In this document: one piece after another, positions 27,547-38,297 of the stretch
How the letters are laid out: every line of letters begins with the position of its first letter
How positions within the stretch are numbered: position 1 is the stretch's first letter
From: Streptomyces sp. HUAS CB01
Lineage (GTDB): Bacteria > Actinomycetota > Actinomycetes > Streptomycetales > Streptomycetaceae
Direction: 5' to 3'
NCBI RefSeq assembly: GCF_030406905.1
Contig: NZ_CP129137.1
Span: 4,670,001 to 4,734,000, forward strand
Length of the DNA: 64,000 nucleotides
Program-made: the position numbers and the translations under genes
Notes under the pieces: model-generated
Databases searched by the model: none
The model's input: the letters and a program-made list of their open reading frames with translations, nothing else
What the model was told of the DNA's origin: nothing

Positions 27547-28651
27547 CGAACCCCTCGTACTCGGCATCGAGACGTCCTGCGACGAGACCGGTGTCGGCAT
27601 CGTCCGCGGGACGACGCTCCTCGCCGATGCCATCGCCTCGAGCGTCGACGAGCACGCGCGCTTCGGCGGGGTCGTGCCCGAGGTCGCGTCCCGCGCCCAT
27701 CTGGAGGCGATGGTCCCGACCGTCGAACGCGCCCTGAAGGAGGCCGGGGTCTCGGCCAGGGACCTGGACGGCATCGCGGTCACGGCCGGCCCCGGCCTCG
27801 CGGGCGCGCTGCTCGTGGGCGTCTCCGCCGCCAAGGCGTACGCGTACGCCCTGGGCAAGCCGCTGTACGGCGTGAACCACCTCGCCTCGCACATCTGCGT
27901 CGACCAGCTGGAGCACGGTCCGCTGCCCGAGCCGACGATGGCCCTGCTGGTCTCCGGCGGCCACTCGTCGCTGCTGCTCGCGCCGGACATCACCACCGAC
28001 GTACGCCCCATGGGGGCGACGATCGACGACGCGGCGGGCGAGGCGTTCGACAAGATCGCCCGGGTGCTGAACCTCGGCTTTCCCGGCGGCCCGGTCATCG
28101 ACCGGCTCGCGAAGGAGGGCGACCCGGAGGCGATCGCGTTCCCGCGCGGGCTGACCGGTCCCCGCGACCCCGCGTACGACTTCTCCTTCTCCGGGCTGAA
28201 GACGGCCGTGGCCCGCTGGATCGAGGCCAAGCGCAACGCGGGCGAGGAGGTCCCCGTGCGGGACGTCGCCGCGTCCTTCCAGGAGGCCGTGGTCGACGTA
28301 CTGACCCGGAAGGCCGTGCGCGCCTGCAAGGACGAGGGTGTCGACCACCTGATGATCGGCGGCGGAGTCGCCGCGAACTCCCGGCTGCGCGCGATGGCCG
28401 AGGAGCGCTGCGAGCGCGCCGGGATCCGGCTCCGTGTGCCCCGGCCGAAGCTGTGCACGGACAACGGGGCCATGGTCGCCGCTCTCGGCGCGGAGATGGT
28501 CGCCAGGAACCGGCCCGCCTCGGACTGGGAGCTGTCCGCGGACTCCTCGCTGCCGGTGACGGACCCGCACGTGCCGGGCGAGCACCACCACGGCCATGTG
28601 CACGACCACGACCACGTGCACGAGATCAGCAAGGACAACCTGTACTCATGA
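27539..28651 (+). CDS. tsaD: tRNA N6-adenosine threonylcarbamoyltransferase
   Basis: Transfers threonylcarbamoyl to A37 of ANN-reading tRNAs. 370 residues. [16 protein letters not shown], metal-binding His pair in [40 protein letters not shown], and [11 protein letters not shown]. The last ~25 residues form an unusual His/Asp-rich tail ([14 protein letters not shown]) beyond the catalytic fold, suggesting metal binding. The stop overlaps the next gene's ATG. Confidence 0.95.
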   Translation: MADEPLVLGIETSCDETGVGIVRGTTLLADAIASSVDEHARFGGVVPEVASRAHLEAMVPTVERALKEAGVSARDLDGIAVTAGPGLAGALLVGVSAAKAYAYALGKPLYGVNHLASHICVDQLEHGPLPEPTMALLVSGGHSSLLLAPDITTDVRPMGATIDDAAGEAFDKIARVLNLGFPGGPVIDRLAKEGDPEAIAFPRGLTGPRDPAYDFSFSGLKTAVARWIEAKRNAGEEVPVRDVAASFQEAVVDVLTRKAVRACKDEGVDHLMIGGGVAANSRLRAMAEERCERAGIRLRVPRPKLCTDNGAMVAALGAEMVARNRPASDWELSADSSLPVTDPHVPGEHHHGHVHDHDHVHEISKDNLYS

Positions 28652-28932
28652 CCGTCGTCACCCTGATGTGGGAGGCCAGGGCGGCCTCCGGACGGGGCGG
28701 GGAACTGCTGGAGTGGGCTCGCGCCCGGACCCTCGGCGCGACCCCGCTGCGCCGGGAGACCTTCCGGGCACCGGGCGACCGGGTGCTGGTGCTGACCTGG
28801 TGGGAGACGGACGGGCCCGACGACGAACTCCCCGAGCTGCCGGACCCGGACCCGGAGCTGATCGGCAGGCCGGTGCACCGCTGGCGCTTCCAGTCGCTCG
28901 ACTTCTCCGGGGCGGACTTCACCGGGGGCTGA
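28648..28932 (+). CDS. Conserved small protein, unknown function
   Basis: 94 residues, ATG overlapping the tsaD stop, so co-translated. Short strands and helices ([39 protein letters not shown]) suggest a ferredoxin-like alpha+beta fold akin to antibiotic-monooxygenase-type domains, but with a Pro/Asp-rich insert ([11 protein letters not shown]). Not recognised further. Confidence 0.65.
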   Translation: MTVVTLMWEARAASGRGGELLEWARARTLGATPLRRETFRAPGDRVLVLTWWETDGPDDELPELPDPDPELIGRPVHRWRFQSLDFSGADFTGG

Positions 28933-29031
28933 ACCCTCGTCGGGGTGGCCCGGGCGGGGCGTCAACTCCCCTTTCCGGACGCCGTGTCAGGGCCGGAAGC
29001 CGTCCGCGGTCCGGGCGATAGCCTCGTACAC

Positions 29032-29682
29032 ATGTCTCGACGCACGCCTCTTCCGCCACCGCCGCCTCCCGCGGAGATCCGCACCTGGCCGGACCGCGAG
29101 GCGATGCTCGCCGATCGTGCCGGGGTGCTCCAGGGGCTGACGGGACAACTGCTCGGCGTGCCCCGACTGCTGCTGTTCCTGCTGCAGCTGGCGGGGCTTC
29201 AGCTCGGCTGGGGTCTGGTGGGGGCGGGTCTGGCCGGCTTCGACCGCCTCGATCCGCTGAGCGCCGTCCTCCTCGGCGTCTGCGTCGCGCTCGGCCTCGC
29301 CGTGCTGGTGCCGCTCGGGCTCCTGGCCGGCTTCGGCGTCCGGCGGGACCTCAGGATCCGCAGGCTGCTCGCGCAGTGGTCCGCGCTCGACCTCGACCCG
29401 GCCCGCGACTCCCGGCTCGGCGCCCCCGGCCGGAGCCTTGCGTGGTTGCTGGTGTCGTTCCTGCTCGCCGCGTTCGGGCTGTGGGTGTCCTTCGCGGCCC
29501 CGGCCGCCGCGCGTCCCGGGAGCTGGACCTACGGGGAGGTCGCGTACTTCATGGGCGTGGGCGTGCTGTGCTGGGTCGCGGGCCTGACCGGTGTCGCCAA
29601 GGCCGTGGCGCACTACCGCTGGGCGGCGCGGCTGACCTCCGTGGTCCCCGCGGCGGTGGCGCCCGGGGAGGCGCGCGGCTGA
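29032..29682 (+). CDS. Integral membrane protein, unknown function
   Basis: 216 residues from the ATG at 29032 (MSRRTPLPPPPPPAEIRTW). Four predicted membrane helices: around residues 38-62, 72-98, 130-150 and 162-185, with a basic loop (RRDLRIRRLLAQWSALDLD) between the second and third. No enzymatic motif. Longer in-frame starts lack coding support. Confidence 0.7.
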   Translation: MSRRTPLPPPPPPAEIRTWPDREAMLADRAGVLQGLTGQLLGVPRLLLFLLQLAGLQLGWGLVGAGLAGFDRLDPLSAVLLGVCVALGLAVLVPLGLLAGFGVRRDLRIRRLLAQWSALDLDPARDSRLGAPGRSLAWLLVSFLLAAFGLWVSFAAPAAARPGSWTYGEVAYFMGVGVLCWVAGLTGVAKAVAHYRWAARLTSVVPAAVAPGEARG

Positions 29683-29715
29683 GGGGCGGCCGGGTGCACG
29701 GCCGCCCGCGTCCCG

Positions 29716-30927
29716 TCAGACGCCCGCCGGGGCTCCGATGAGCACGGTGGGCGCGCCGGCCACCCGGGTCAGGAAGACCGTGGCCGCGTTCGGCCCGCTC
29801 GGCTTCACCTTGCGGCGCAGCTCCTCGGGTTCGACCGCCGATCCGCGCTTCTTCACGGTGAGCGTGCCGACCTCCCGTTCGCGCAGCAGGGCCTTCAGCT
29901 TCTTGAGGTTGAACGGGAGTTCGTCGGTGATCTCGTACGCCGTCGCGTACGGCGTCGGGCGCAGTTCGTCGGCCGTGATGTAGGCGATCGTCCCGTCGAG
30001 CAGACCGCCGTCGAGCTCCTCGGCGACCTCCGCGACGAGATGGGCGCGGATGACGGCGCCGTCGGGCTCGTAGAGGTAGCGGCCGGTCTTCCGTACGCGG
30101 GGGTCCGGCAGCCCGCGCCCGACCAGCGCGGCGCCGGACGGCAGGAGAGTGGCGCGGCGGGCGCCGGGCGCGGTGCCGAACCAGAGCACGGCCTCCTTCA
30201 CGTCCCCGTGGTCGGAGATCCACTCGGCCTCGGCGTCCTCGGGAATCGCCTCGTGCGGGACCCCCGGCGCGATCTTGAGCGCCGCGAACCGGGCCGTGCG
30301 GGCGGCGCCGACGGCCCAGGACAGCGGCGGGGAGTAGGCCTCCGGGTCGAAGATCCGGCCACTGCCGCCCTTCGGCCCTCGCCCGCCCCGGCCGGCGCGG
30401 CGGGCGGGGTCGACGAAGACGGCGTCGTGGGAGGAGGTGTCGACCTCGGTGACATCGGTCCGGCGGACCTCGATCAGCGGGTCCAGCCCCAGCGCCTCGG
30501 CGTTGGCGCGGGCGACGTCGGCGGTGAACGGGTCGCGGTCCACGGCCAGTACGGAGATCCCGGCACGGGCGAGCGCGATCGCGTCCCCGCCGATCCCGCA
30601 GCAGAGATCCGCCACACTCCGTACGCCGAGTTCCGCGAACCGGGCGGCGCGGTGGGCGGCGACGGACGCCCTCGTCGACTGCTCCACGCCGTTGGGCGTG
30701 AAGTACATCCGGTACGCGTCCTCCGCGCCGAACTTCGCCACCGCCCGCTGTCTCAGCCGCGCCTGCGTCAGTGCCGCCGAGACCAGCTCGGCCGGATGGT
30801 CGCGGCGCAGCCGGGTGGCGACGCCCAGCTCCTGTCCCGGGTCGTAGTCGCGCAGGGCGGCGAGGAGGGACTGCCCCTCGGGGGTGAGCAGAGGGGCGAG
30901 CGGGGAGGGCGAGCCGGTGTCGTTCAC
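29716..30927 (-). CDS. Class I SAM-dependent methyltransferase with THUMP-like C-terminal domain
   Basis: 403 residues from the GTG at 30927. N-terminal helical region, SAM site VADLCCGIGGDAIALARAG, then VDRDPFTADVARANAEALG, and the catalytic-type motif AVFVDPARR. The C-terminal part (ELPFNLKKLKALLRE, VGTLTVKKRGSAVEPEELRRKV) matches the THUMP-like domain found in this actinobacterial family. An RNA or nucleic-acid substrate is likely but not shown. Divergent from the polysaccharide deacetylase gene. Confidence 0.82.
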   Translation of the reverse strand: MNDTGSPSPLAPLLTPEGQSLLAALRDYDPGQELGVATRLRRDHPAELVSAALTQARLRQRAVAKFGAEDAYRMYFTPNGVEQSTRASVAAHRAARFAELGVRSVADLCCGIGGDAIALARAGISVLAVDRDPFTADVARANAEALGLDPLIEVRRTDVTEVDTSSHDAVFVDPARRAGRGGRGPKGGSGRIFDPEAYSPPLSWAVGAARTARFAALKIAPGVPHEAIPEDAEAEWISDHGDVKEAVLWFGTAPGARRATLLPSGAALVGRGLPDPRVRKTGRYLYEPDGAVIRAHLVAEVAEELDGGLLDGTIAYITADELRPTPYATAYEITDELPFNLKKLKALLREREVGTLTVKKRGSAVEPEELRRKVKPSGPNAATVFLTRVAGAPTVLIGAPAGV

Positions 30928-31018
30928 CCGGCCATTGTCGGCCGCCCGGGGGATGGTGTGCGGCCGGGCGGCGCTGTCGGGCGTTCCGGGGCGTGTGGCG
31001 CTGACAGGATGCGACGCC

Positions 31019-32173
31019 ATGCAGCAAGTACGACAAAACGAAAAGAAGCCAGCAATTCGGCGCAGGCGTATGTGGATGTGCGTGCTGCTCGTCATGGCCG
31101 TCGGCTCGGGCTGTGCCGCCGAGCCCGGGCAGGGCGGCGGCGCGCCGAAGGCCACGGGGAAGACGGGCGCCTCCGCCGCCGCTCCCGCACACGGCCAGGA
31201 GCCGGCGTCGCCGGGACGGGGTGAGCGGGGGGACCGGAAGGGCGGAGCGGACGGCGAGCGGCCGGACGGGGGCGCCGGGTCCCGCAAGGAGGAGGGCCGG
31301 GAGAAGGGCCGCGAGGACGCCCGGAAGGACTCCGGCGAGGAGGGCGGCGAGCGGGCGAAGGGTGAGCGCGGCGAGGACCGGGAGCGGGCGGGCGAGAAGG
31401 CCGCCGCCGGACCGGCCGAGGCGCTCGCCGCGTACGCGAAGCGGATGAAGAAGATCCAGGCCGCCCGGGCGGCCGCGGCCAGGCGCTGGGGCCTTCGGCA
31501 GACCCCGCTGCCCCCGCCCCCGCCGCCCGACGAGAAGCCGAGGATCACCACGCGCAAGGGCTTCGAGGTCGACCGCCCCAAGGGCCTGCCGCCCGTCTTC
31601 ACCACCGTGCCCACGAAGCAGAAGGTCGTCTTCCTGACGATCGACGACGGTGCGGAGAAGGACCCGAAGCTGCTGCGGATGATGAGCGAGCTGCGGATCC
31701 CGTACAGCGCCTTCCTCAGCGACTACGTCGTGAGGGACGACTACGGCTACTTCGGGAGGATGCAGGACCGCGGAGTCTCCCTGCACAACCACACGCTCAC
31801 CCACCCGTATCTGCCGGCGCTGTCGTACGCGAAGCAGAAGGCGGAGATCTGCGGGCAGCAGGCCAGGATCGAGAAGCGGTTCGGCAAGCGGCCGCGCCTC
31901 TTCCGGCCGCCGTACGGCAGCTACAACCGGGACACGCTGCGCGCCGCCAAGTCGTGCGGTGTGAAGGCCGTGCCGCTGTGGGCGGCGGAGGCGTTCCCGG
32001 ACCACATGGAGTGGCGCGAGTGGGACCGGGACCTGCACCCCGGCGACATCATCCTCACGCACTTCCGCGGCAAGGCGGAGTGGAAGGGCAGCATGCCGGA
32101 CATGATCCGCAACGTGATGAAGGTCGTCACGGCGAAGGGCTACGCGGTGGCGAGGCTGGAGGACTACGTCTGA
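31019..32173 (+). CDS. Exported polysaccharide deacetylase family protein
   Basis: 384 residues. Basic N terminus and one hydrophobic segment ending SGCAAE, a weak lipobox (Gly at -3), so lipoprotein or anchored. A ~120-residue charged Gly/Glu/Arg spacer follows. The NodB domain shows LTIDDG (first Asp motif), NHTLTHPYL (His-x3-His), and RPPYGSYNRDT. A late GDIILTHFRG carries the last catalytic His. Likely acts on peptidoglycan or surface glycans. Precedes the groES control region. Confidence 0.85.
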   Translation: MQQVRQNEKKPAIRRRRMWMCVLLVMAVGSGCAAEPGQGGGAPKATGKTGASAAAPAHGQEPASPGRGERGDRKGGADGERPDGGAGSRKEEGREKGREDARKDSGEEGGERAKGERGEDRERAGEKAAAGPAEALAAYAKRMKKIQAARAAAARRWGLRQTPLPPPPPPDEKPRITTRKGFEVDRPKGLPPVFTTVPTKQKVVFLTIDDGAEKDPKLLRMMSELRIPYSAFLSDYVVRDDYGYFGRMQDRGVSLHNHTLTHPYLPALSYAKQKAEICGQQARIEKRFGKRPRLFRPPYGSYNRDTLRAAKSCGVKAVPLWAAEAFPDHMEWREWDRDLHPGDIILTHFRGKAEWKGSMPDMIRNVMKVVTAKGYAVARLEDYV

Positions 32174-32308
32174 GGCGCCGGCCGCCCGCCCGCGCGCGAC
32201 GGGCCGCGGCGGCCGCCGACGCGGTCGTCCCCGGCGGCCCGTCGTCGCCGCCGCTCCCGGCGAAGCGCCCCGGACGGCCCGGCGGGAACCGGCCGAACAC
32301 GCAGTGGA

Positions 32309-32335
32309 TTGGCACTCCGCTTGACCGAGTGCTAA
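32309..32335 (+). promoter_or_regulatory. CIRCE element 1
   Basis: TTGGCACTC-N9-GAGTGCTAA, the HrcA operator consensus with one deviation (TTGG for TTAG). It overlaps the -35 box of the groES promoter, which is where HrcA repression would be effective. Confidence 0.92.
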
Positions 32336-32350
32336 TCCCGGTCATAGTCT
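32321..32350 (+). promoter_or_regulatory. groES-groEL1 promoter
   Basis: TTGACC (32321-32326), 18-base spacer, TAGTCT (32345-32350). The -35 lies in the loop of CIRCE 1, and CIRCE 2 starts at the expected transcription start. Confidence 0.75.
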
Positions 32351-32355
32351 CGGCT

Positions 32356-32382
32356 CTGGCACTCCCCACCGGAGAGTGCCAA
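32356..32382 (+). promoter_or_regulatory. CIRCE element 2
   Basis: CTGGCACTC-N9-GAGTGCCAA, a second HrcA-type inverted repeat beginning ~6 bases after the -10. With element 1 it brackets the promoter. The full gap 32174-32482 contains these sites and no gene. Confidence 0.88.
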
Positions 32383-32482
32383 CACAGCGACGGGCAGGTC
32401 CGGCACCCGCGACGACGGATCCACCTGGTCGCCACCTCAGACAGATGAACCCCGTGAGATCTCCGAAGGGGGAGGTCGGATC

Positions 32483-32791
32483 GTGACGACCACCAGCTCC
32501 AAGGTTGCCATCAAGCCGCTCGAGGACCGCATCGTGGTCCAGCCGCTCGACGCCGAGCAGACCACCGCCTCTGGCCTGGTCATTCCGGACACCGCCAAGG
32601 AGAAGCCCCAGGAGGGCGTCGTCCTGGCCGTCGGCCCGGGCCGCTTCGAGAACGGCGAGCGCCTGCCGCTCGACGTCAAGACCGGCGATGTCGTGCTCTA
32701 CAGCAAGTACGGCGGCACCGAGGTGAAGTACAGCGGCGAGGAGTACCTCGTCCTCTCGGCCCGCGACGTGCTCGCGATCGTCGAGAAGTAA
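32483..32791 (+). CDS. groES: Co-chaperonin GroES
   Basis: Lid of the GroEL folding chamber. 102 residues. GTG start after [38 protein letters not shown] contains the mobile loop, followed by [34 protein letters not shown]. First gene of the CIRCE-controlled operon, 100 bases before groEL1. Confidence 0.97.
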   Translation: MTTTSSKVAIKPLEDRIVVQPLDAEQTTASGLVIPDTAKEKPQEGVVLAVGPGRFENGERLPLDVKTGDVVLYSKYGGTEVKYSGEEYLVLSARDVLAIVEK

Positions 32792-32873
32792 TTCACCGCA
32801 GATTTGCTCAGAGCCGCGCCCCTGGCCCCCGCTGATGATGAAGCCGGGCGGCGAGGGGCGCGGTTCGCTTTGA

Positions 32874-34514
<1,641 letters not shown>

Positions 34515-34547
34515 CCGTACCGGTCTCCCGTCCGCCCAGGACGTACG

Positions 34548-34581
34548 AAGGCCCCCGCTCCCGGGAGGGAGCGGGGGCCTT
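34548..34581 (+). terminator. groEL1 terminator
   Basis: Perfect 15-base arms (AAGGCCCCCGCTCCC and complement) with tetraloop GGGA, then CCCCTTT, 33 bases after the groEL1 stop. Confidence 0.9.
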
Positions 34582-34637
34582 CCCCTTTGAGCGCGGGGCG
34601 GGCGCCGCGGCCGGGGCTCGCGGCCGTCGGGCCGGGG

Positions 34638-35330
34638 CTACATCTCCAGTGCCCCGAGCCGGCCCATCAGCCCGAGCCGGTCGTACTGCCACCAGCCCTC
34701 GCAGATCAGGCCCTCGTGGAGCCGGTGGACGGTCGTCCCGGTCATCGACACCTGCCTGCCGGTGGGCGCGAGGCCCAGGAACTCGCCCTTGTGGGTGCCC
34801 TCCCACGTCCAGCGGGTGCAGACCCGGTCTCCCTCGGCGATCTGGTCCTCGAGGGTGAAGGCGAAGTCGAAGGCGTCGCGCCACATCGCGACCTCGCGGC
34901 GGAGGGCCTCGACGCCGATCACGTCCGGGGAGTTGGCCGGGTCGTGATCGTGGTAGTCCCGGGTGAGCAGTCCGTCGAGGAGCCCGGGGTCACCGGGAAG
35001 GGCCTCGGTGAAGAACCGGGCGCACGTGTCCTTGTGCAACTGCTCGTCGCGGACGACCTCCAGGTCCGTGAAGGTCGGCATGCCGTCGCACAGCGCGACC
35101 ATCTCCTGGAAGATCCGGTCGGTCTCGGGGAGGTTCGAGTTCCGCATGGCGTCCTCGTAGGAGGGGAACTCGACGATCTCCACCACATGGGTCCCGTCGG
35201 AGCGGTCCTGTGCGAGGAGGCTGTGGGTGGCGGTGCGCCTGCCCCTGGTCTGTTCGACCCAGGTGTCCAGGAGCTGGTTGAGCTCGTCGACGCGATCCGT
35301 TTTGCAATCGATCATCTGTACGAATGTCAT
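34638..35330 (-). CDS. Two-domain ABM-like / SnoaL-like protein
   Basis: 230 residues from ATG 35330 after GGGAGA. The first ~100 residues (MTFVQMIDCKTDRVDELNQLLDTW, THVVEIVEFPSYEDAMRNSNL) resemble the dimeric alpha+beta antibiotic-biosynthesis-monooxygenase fold. The second part (TCARFFTEALPGDPGLLDGLLTRDYHDHDPANSPDV, TRWTWEGTHKGEFLGLAPTGRQVSMTGTTVHRL, EGWWQYDRLGLM) is an NTF2/SnoaL-like polyketide-cyclase-type domain. No biosynthetic cluster surrounds it, so its role is open. Start of the likely accessory block between groEL1 and whiD. Confidence 0.75.
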   Translation of the reverse strand: MTFVQMIDCKTDRVDELNQLLDTWVEQTRGRRTATHSLLAQDRSDGTHVVEIVEFPSYEDAMRNSNLPETDRIFQEMVALCDGMPTFTDLEVVRDEQLHKDTCARFFTEALPGDPGLLDGLLTRDYHDHDPANSPDVIGVEALRREVAMWRDAFDFAFTLEDQIAEGDRVCTRWTWEGTHKGEFLGLAPTGRQVSMTGTTVHRLHEGLICEGWWQYDRLGLMGRLGALEM

Positions 35331-35370
35331 GGCGTCTCCCGGCAGATGGGGCACTGCGTCGGATGCCACC

Positions 35371-35376
35371 ATTCTA
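35371..35376 (-). promoter_or_regulatory. Possible -10 for the SnoaL-like gene
   Basis: TAGAAT on the minus strand in an unusually AT-rich patch (35370-35410), ~41 bases before the ATG. No good -35 is visible, so this is a weak call. Confidence 0.35.
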
Positions 35377-35455
35377 GTGAAATCGTCATGTTCTGCCTTG
35401 GTTTGCCTAGTTCGGTGGGTGGTCGGACGGTTTCGACCGGGCCGCAAGGGTCCGG

Positions 35456-36514
35456 CTACGCCGAGCGGTCCAGCACCGCGGGGACGACCGGCTCGGTGAA
35501 GGGCCGGCCCCGCACGTACCGCTCCACCTCGTCCAGTGCCAGATCGGCCATCCGGTGCAGCTCCCGGCCGAGGGAGCCCGCGACGTGCGGGGTCAGCAGG
35601 ACGTTCGGGAGGTCGTAGAGCGGCGAGTCGGCGGGCGGCACCTCGGGCTCGGTGACGTCCAGCACCGCGCACAGGCGGCCGGACAGCAGTTCCGGGAGCA
35701 GTGCGTCCGTGTCGACCAGAGAGCCCCGAGCGGTGTTGATCAAGGTCGCGCCGTCCGGCATCAGGGACAGCCGGCGGGCGTCGACCATGTGGCGGGTGGC
35801 CGGGATCTCCGGGGCGTGGACGGTGACGATGTCACTGCGCCGACAGAGGTCGTCCAGCGGCACCGGCTCCGCCCCCAGCCGGGCGGCCTCGTCGGCGTCC
35901 GTGTACGGGTCGTACAGCAGCACCCGCAGGTCGAAGGGGCGCAGCAGTTCGATCACCCGCCGCCCGATCCGGGACGCGCCGACGACGCCGACCGTACGGC
36001 CGTAGTTGCCCGCGCCGTCCAGTTCCCGGCGCCAGTCGTGCCCCGCGCGCAGCTCCCGGTAGCGATGACGGCTGTGCAGTACGCGCTTGTTGGCGAAGAG
36101 GATCGCGGCGAGCGTGTACTCGGCCACGGGCAACGCGTTCGCCGCGGCGGCGGAGGCGACGAGGACGCCGCGGTCCCAGCACGCCTGCGTGATGTGGTGT
36201 TTCACCGAACCCGCCGCGTGGACGACGGCCCGCAGTCGCGGCGCCGCGTCCAGGACGCGCTCGTCGAGAGGTGTCGCGCCCCAGCAGGTGAGCAGCACCT
36301 CCGCCTCGGTGAGTGCGGCCGCGACGGCGGGCGGGGGATCGGCCAGGTCGTGGGCGACGAGGTACGGGTCGGTCCGGGCCAGGGAGCCGAGACGGGCCCG
36401 GTGGGCGTCGGTGAACAGGCGTTCCGCGATACCGGGCCCCATGGCGAGCAGCAGGGCCGGTCCGCCGCCGCTGCCGTCGGCCTCGGCGGTGGCGTTGTCA
36501 GTGGCGTGGTGCAT
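35456..36514 (-). CDS. D-isomer-specific 2-hydroxyacid dehydrogenase
   Basis: 352 residues. NAD-binding GVVGASRIGRRV (slightly altered GxGxxG), substrate Arg in NTARGSLVDTDALL, Glu in LDVTEPEVPP and His in TPHVAGSLG form the catalytic set, so it looks functional. The Ser-to-Ala-rich N terminus precedes the substrate domain. Its start overlaps the 3' end of the broken permease gene by 17 bases, so it was the downstream gene of a sugar-uptake operon. The in vivo substrate is unknown. Confidence 0.88.
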   Translation of the reverse strand: MHHATDNATAEADGSGGGPALLLAMGPGIAERLFTDAHRARLGSLARTDPYLVAHDLADPPPAVAAALTEAEVLLTCWGATPLDERVLDAAPRLRAVVHAAGSVKHHITQACWDRGVLVASAAAANALPVAEYTLAAILFANKRVLHSRHRYRELRAGHDWRRELDGAGNYGRTVGVVGASRIGRRVIELLRPFDLRVLLYDPYTDADEAARLGAEPVPLDDLCRRSDIVTVHAPEIPATRHMVDARRLSLMPDGATLINTARGSLVDTDALLPELLSGRLCAVLDVTEPEVPPADSPLYDLPNVLLTPHVAGSLGRELHRMADLALDEVERYVRGRPFTEPVVPAVLDRSA

Positions 36515-36722
36515 GGTGGAAGTCCGACTCCTCGGTGGTCACTTGGGGCAAACCGGCGGGCGGCCAGGGGGGCACGCGCGGGGCCACTCGACGCTCCCGG
36601 CGGTCAGGCCCCGCCTTCCAGTGCCGCTGCAGGGAGACGAAGGCGACGACGAGGGGGATGACGGCGAGCAGGGAGCCGGTGACGACGAGGGGGTAGAACT
36701 CCGGCTCGCCGTGGGTGCTGGT
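36498..36722 (-). pseudogene. ABC sugar-transporter permease, 3' remnant, frameshifted
   Basis: Only the last membrane helix remains: GEPEFYPLVVTGSLLAVIPLV followed by VAFVSLQRHWKAG. Right after KAG the open frame runs into unrelated PDRRERR sequence. One base earlier in phase the DNA reads LTAGSVE, matching the usual GLTAGAVK ending of MalG-type permeases. This implies a single-base insertion in the GGGGCC run near 36609 (or a change nearby), plus loss of the normal stop. The upstream half of the gene is missing, the DNA switching to a plus-strand fragment near 36720. Confidence 0.65.
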
Positions 36723-37062
36723 GACGGGGGCGCCCGAGGGCACCCCCGTCCGGCGACCGGCTGGGCCGTCGCACCCGGCGGCCCCCACCGCCCAACTCCA
36801 GCCGGTGCACGGCTACACGGTGCGCACGGCGTCCGCGTCCGGCCCCACCCTCCAGGGCCCGCTCACCCGCACCGCCGCCCTGCACGGCACGACCGGACCG
36901 GGACCGGACACGCTCTTCGTCGCACTCGCCTCGCTCACGGCCGAGCCCGACCCCGAACCCGTCACCGCCCTCGCCGAGGTCGGGATCAGCGGCCGCACCC
37001 TCACGGTGACCTGGCAGGACGGGACTACCGCGGTCCGTACTTCCGGCCCGCCCTGGAGCTGA
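36715..37062 (+). pseudogene. C-terminal fragment of an unidentified enzyme
   Basis: 115 codons without a plausible start. From about codon 20 it reads like the end of a larger secreted or carbohydrate-active protein (YTVRTASASGPTLQGPL, DTLFVALASLTAEPDPEPV, GRTLTVTWQDG); heparinase-like or DUF2264-type ends are possibilities I cannot confirm. It abuts the truncated permease head to head, so both lost their 5' parts in one event. Its 3' end overlaps the convergent SDR gene by 38 bases. Confidence 0.5.
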
Positions 37063-37798
37063 CCCCGCCCAGCAGACCCCGCGGGGCCAGCTTCACCACA
37101 CCCATCAGCGCCTTGTAGCGCGGGTCGGGAACCGACAGCGTCCTGCCGCGCGCCAGATCGGCGAGCGCCGACGACACCAGTTTGTCGGCGTCCAGCCACA
37201 TCCAGCCGGGGATGTTGTCCGTGCCCATCCCGGCCCGCTCGTGGAACTCGGTGCGCACGAACCCCGGGCAGAGCGCCATCAGCCGCACGCCCGTGCCCGC
37301 CAGGTCCCGGGCCGCGCCCTGGGTGAACTGCACGACCCACGCCTTCGACGCCCCGTACGTGCCGCGCGGCACGAACGCGGCGACCGACGCCACGTTCACC
37401 ACCCCGCCTCGGCCCCGGTCGCGCATGGGCGCGGTGGCGGCGGCCGTCAGCCGCAGCACCGCTTCGCAGTGCACCTTGAGCATCCGCAGCTCGTCGGCCA
37501 TGGAGACCTCGAGGAAGCGCCCCTTGTTGCCGAACCCCGCGTTGTTGACGAGCAGGTCCACCGGCCGTCTGCGGTCGTCGAGCCGCTTCTCCACGGAGGA
37601 GATGCCGTCGTCCTCGGCCAGGTCGGCGGTCAGCACCTCCGCCTCGATGCCGTGCCGGTCGTGGAGCTCGGTGGCCTGCTCCTGGAGGCGCCTGGTGTCC
37701 CGGGCCACCAGGACCAGATCGTGCCCGTCCGCCGCGAGCCGCCGCGCGAACGCGGCCCCGATGCCCGCGGTCGAGCCCGTGATGAGTGCTGTCGTCAT
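37025..37798 (-). CDS. Short-chain dehydrogenase/reductase
   Basis: 257 residues, classical SDR. Cofactor motif TGSTAGIGAAFARRLAADGH, NNAGFGNKG, catalytic Ser in NVASVAAFVP and Tyr/Lys in YGASKAW. The basic ARDTRR after the second strand suggests NADP. C-terminal tail (RGLLGGVSSRAGRKYGPR) is basic. Substrate unknown. Confidence 0.88.
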   Translation of the reverse strand: MTTALITGSTAGIGAAFARRLAADGHDLVLVARDTRRLQEQATELHDRHGIEAEVLTADLAEDDGISSVEKRLDDRRRPVDLLVNNAGFGNKGRFLEVSMADELRMLKVHCEAVLRLTAAATAPMRDRGRGGVVNVASVAAFVPRGTYGASKAWVVQFTQGAARDLAGTGVRLMALCPGFVRTEFHERAGMGTDNIPGWMWLDADKLVSSALADLARGRTLSVPDPRYKALMGVVKLAPRGLLGGVSSRAGRKYGPR

Positions 37799-38297
37799 AG
37801 GGGCACGTTAGTGCGCCGCGTGCACGCGCGCCGTGCGAGCCGGGCCATGGTGCCGGGCGTCACCCGGTGCGGCGCGGGGCAGCTGGCGGGGCGTCACCGG
37901 GCCCGGCGGGGAAGGGCGTCCGCCGGCCCCGTCGCCCGCCCGGCCGCCGCCGTCGGCACCGCGCCCTCGGGCACGGCCCCGGCGGGTCCGTGCCGATGAC
38001 GGCCCCGCCCGTGCCGTCGCCGGGTTCCCGCAGAGCCGGCTGTGCGCCGCGTACGTCCGCATCCCCCGGTTCCCGCCCGCGCCTGCGCCTGCGCCTGCTC
38101 CGTGCCGACGTGAGCTGCGTGCATCGGCGTCGTACGGCTCCTCACCAGCGTCGCCGCGCCGGAGGTCTCTTCCTGGGCCACGTCTCCGCCGCCGCCGGGT
38201 TCCCGCCGGGGCCTGCTCCGACCCGACGTCAGGTCCGCGCCGCCGCCCCGCCCGCGTCGTGGCAGGGGCTCCTGCCCGGCCGGGCGCGCCGGAGCAG
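37799..38297. other. 499-base stretch without a supported gene
   Basis: Extremely GC-rich and Pro/Arg/Ala-coding in all frames. Open frames here have no ribosome binding site and no recognisable domain. It contains imperfect repeats of GGTTCCCGCC/CGGGTTCCCG and CCTGCGCCTG. Possibly decayed DNA in the accessory block. Confidence 0.5.
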
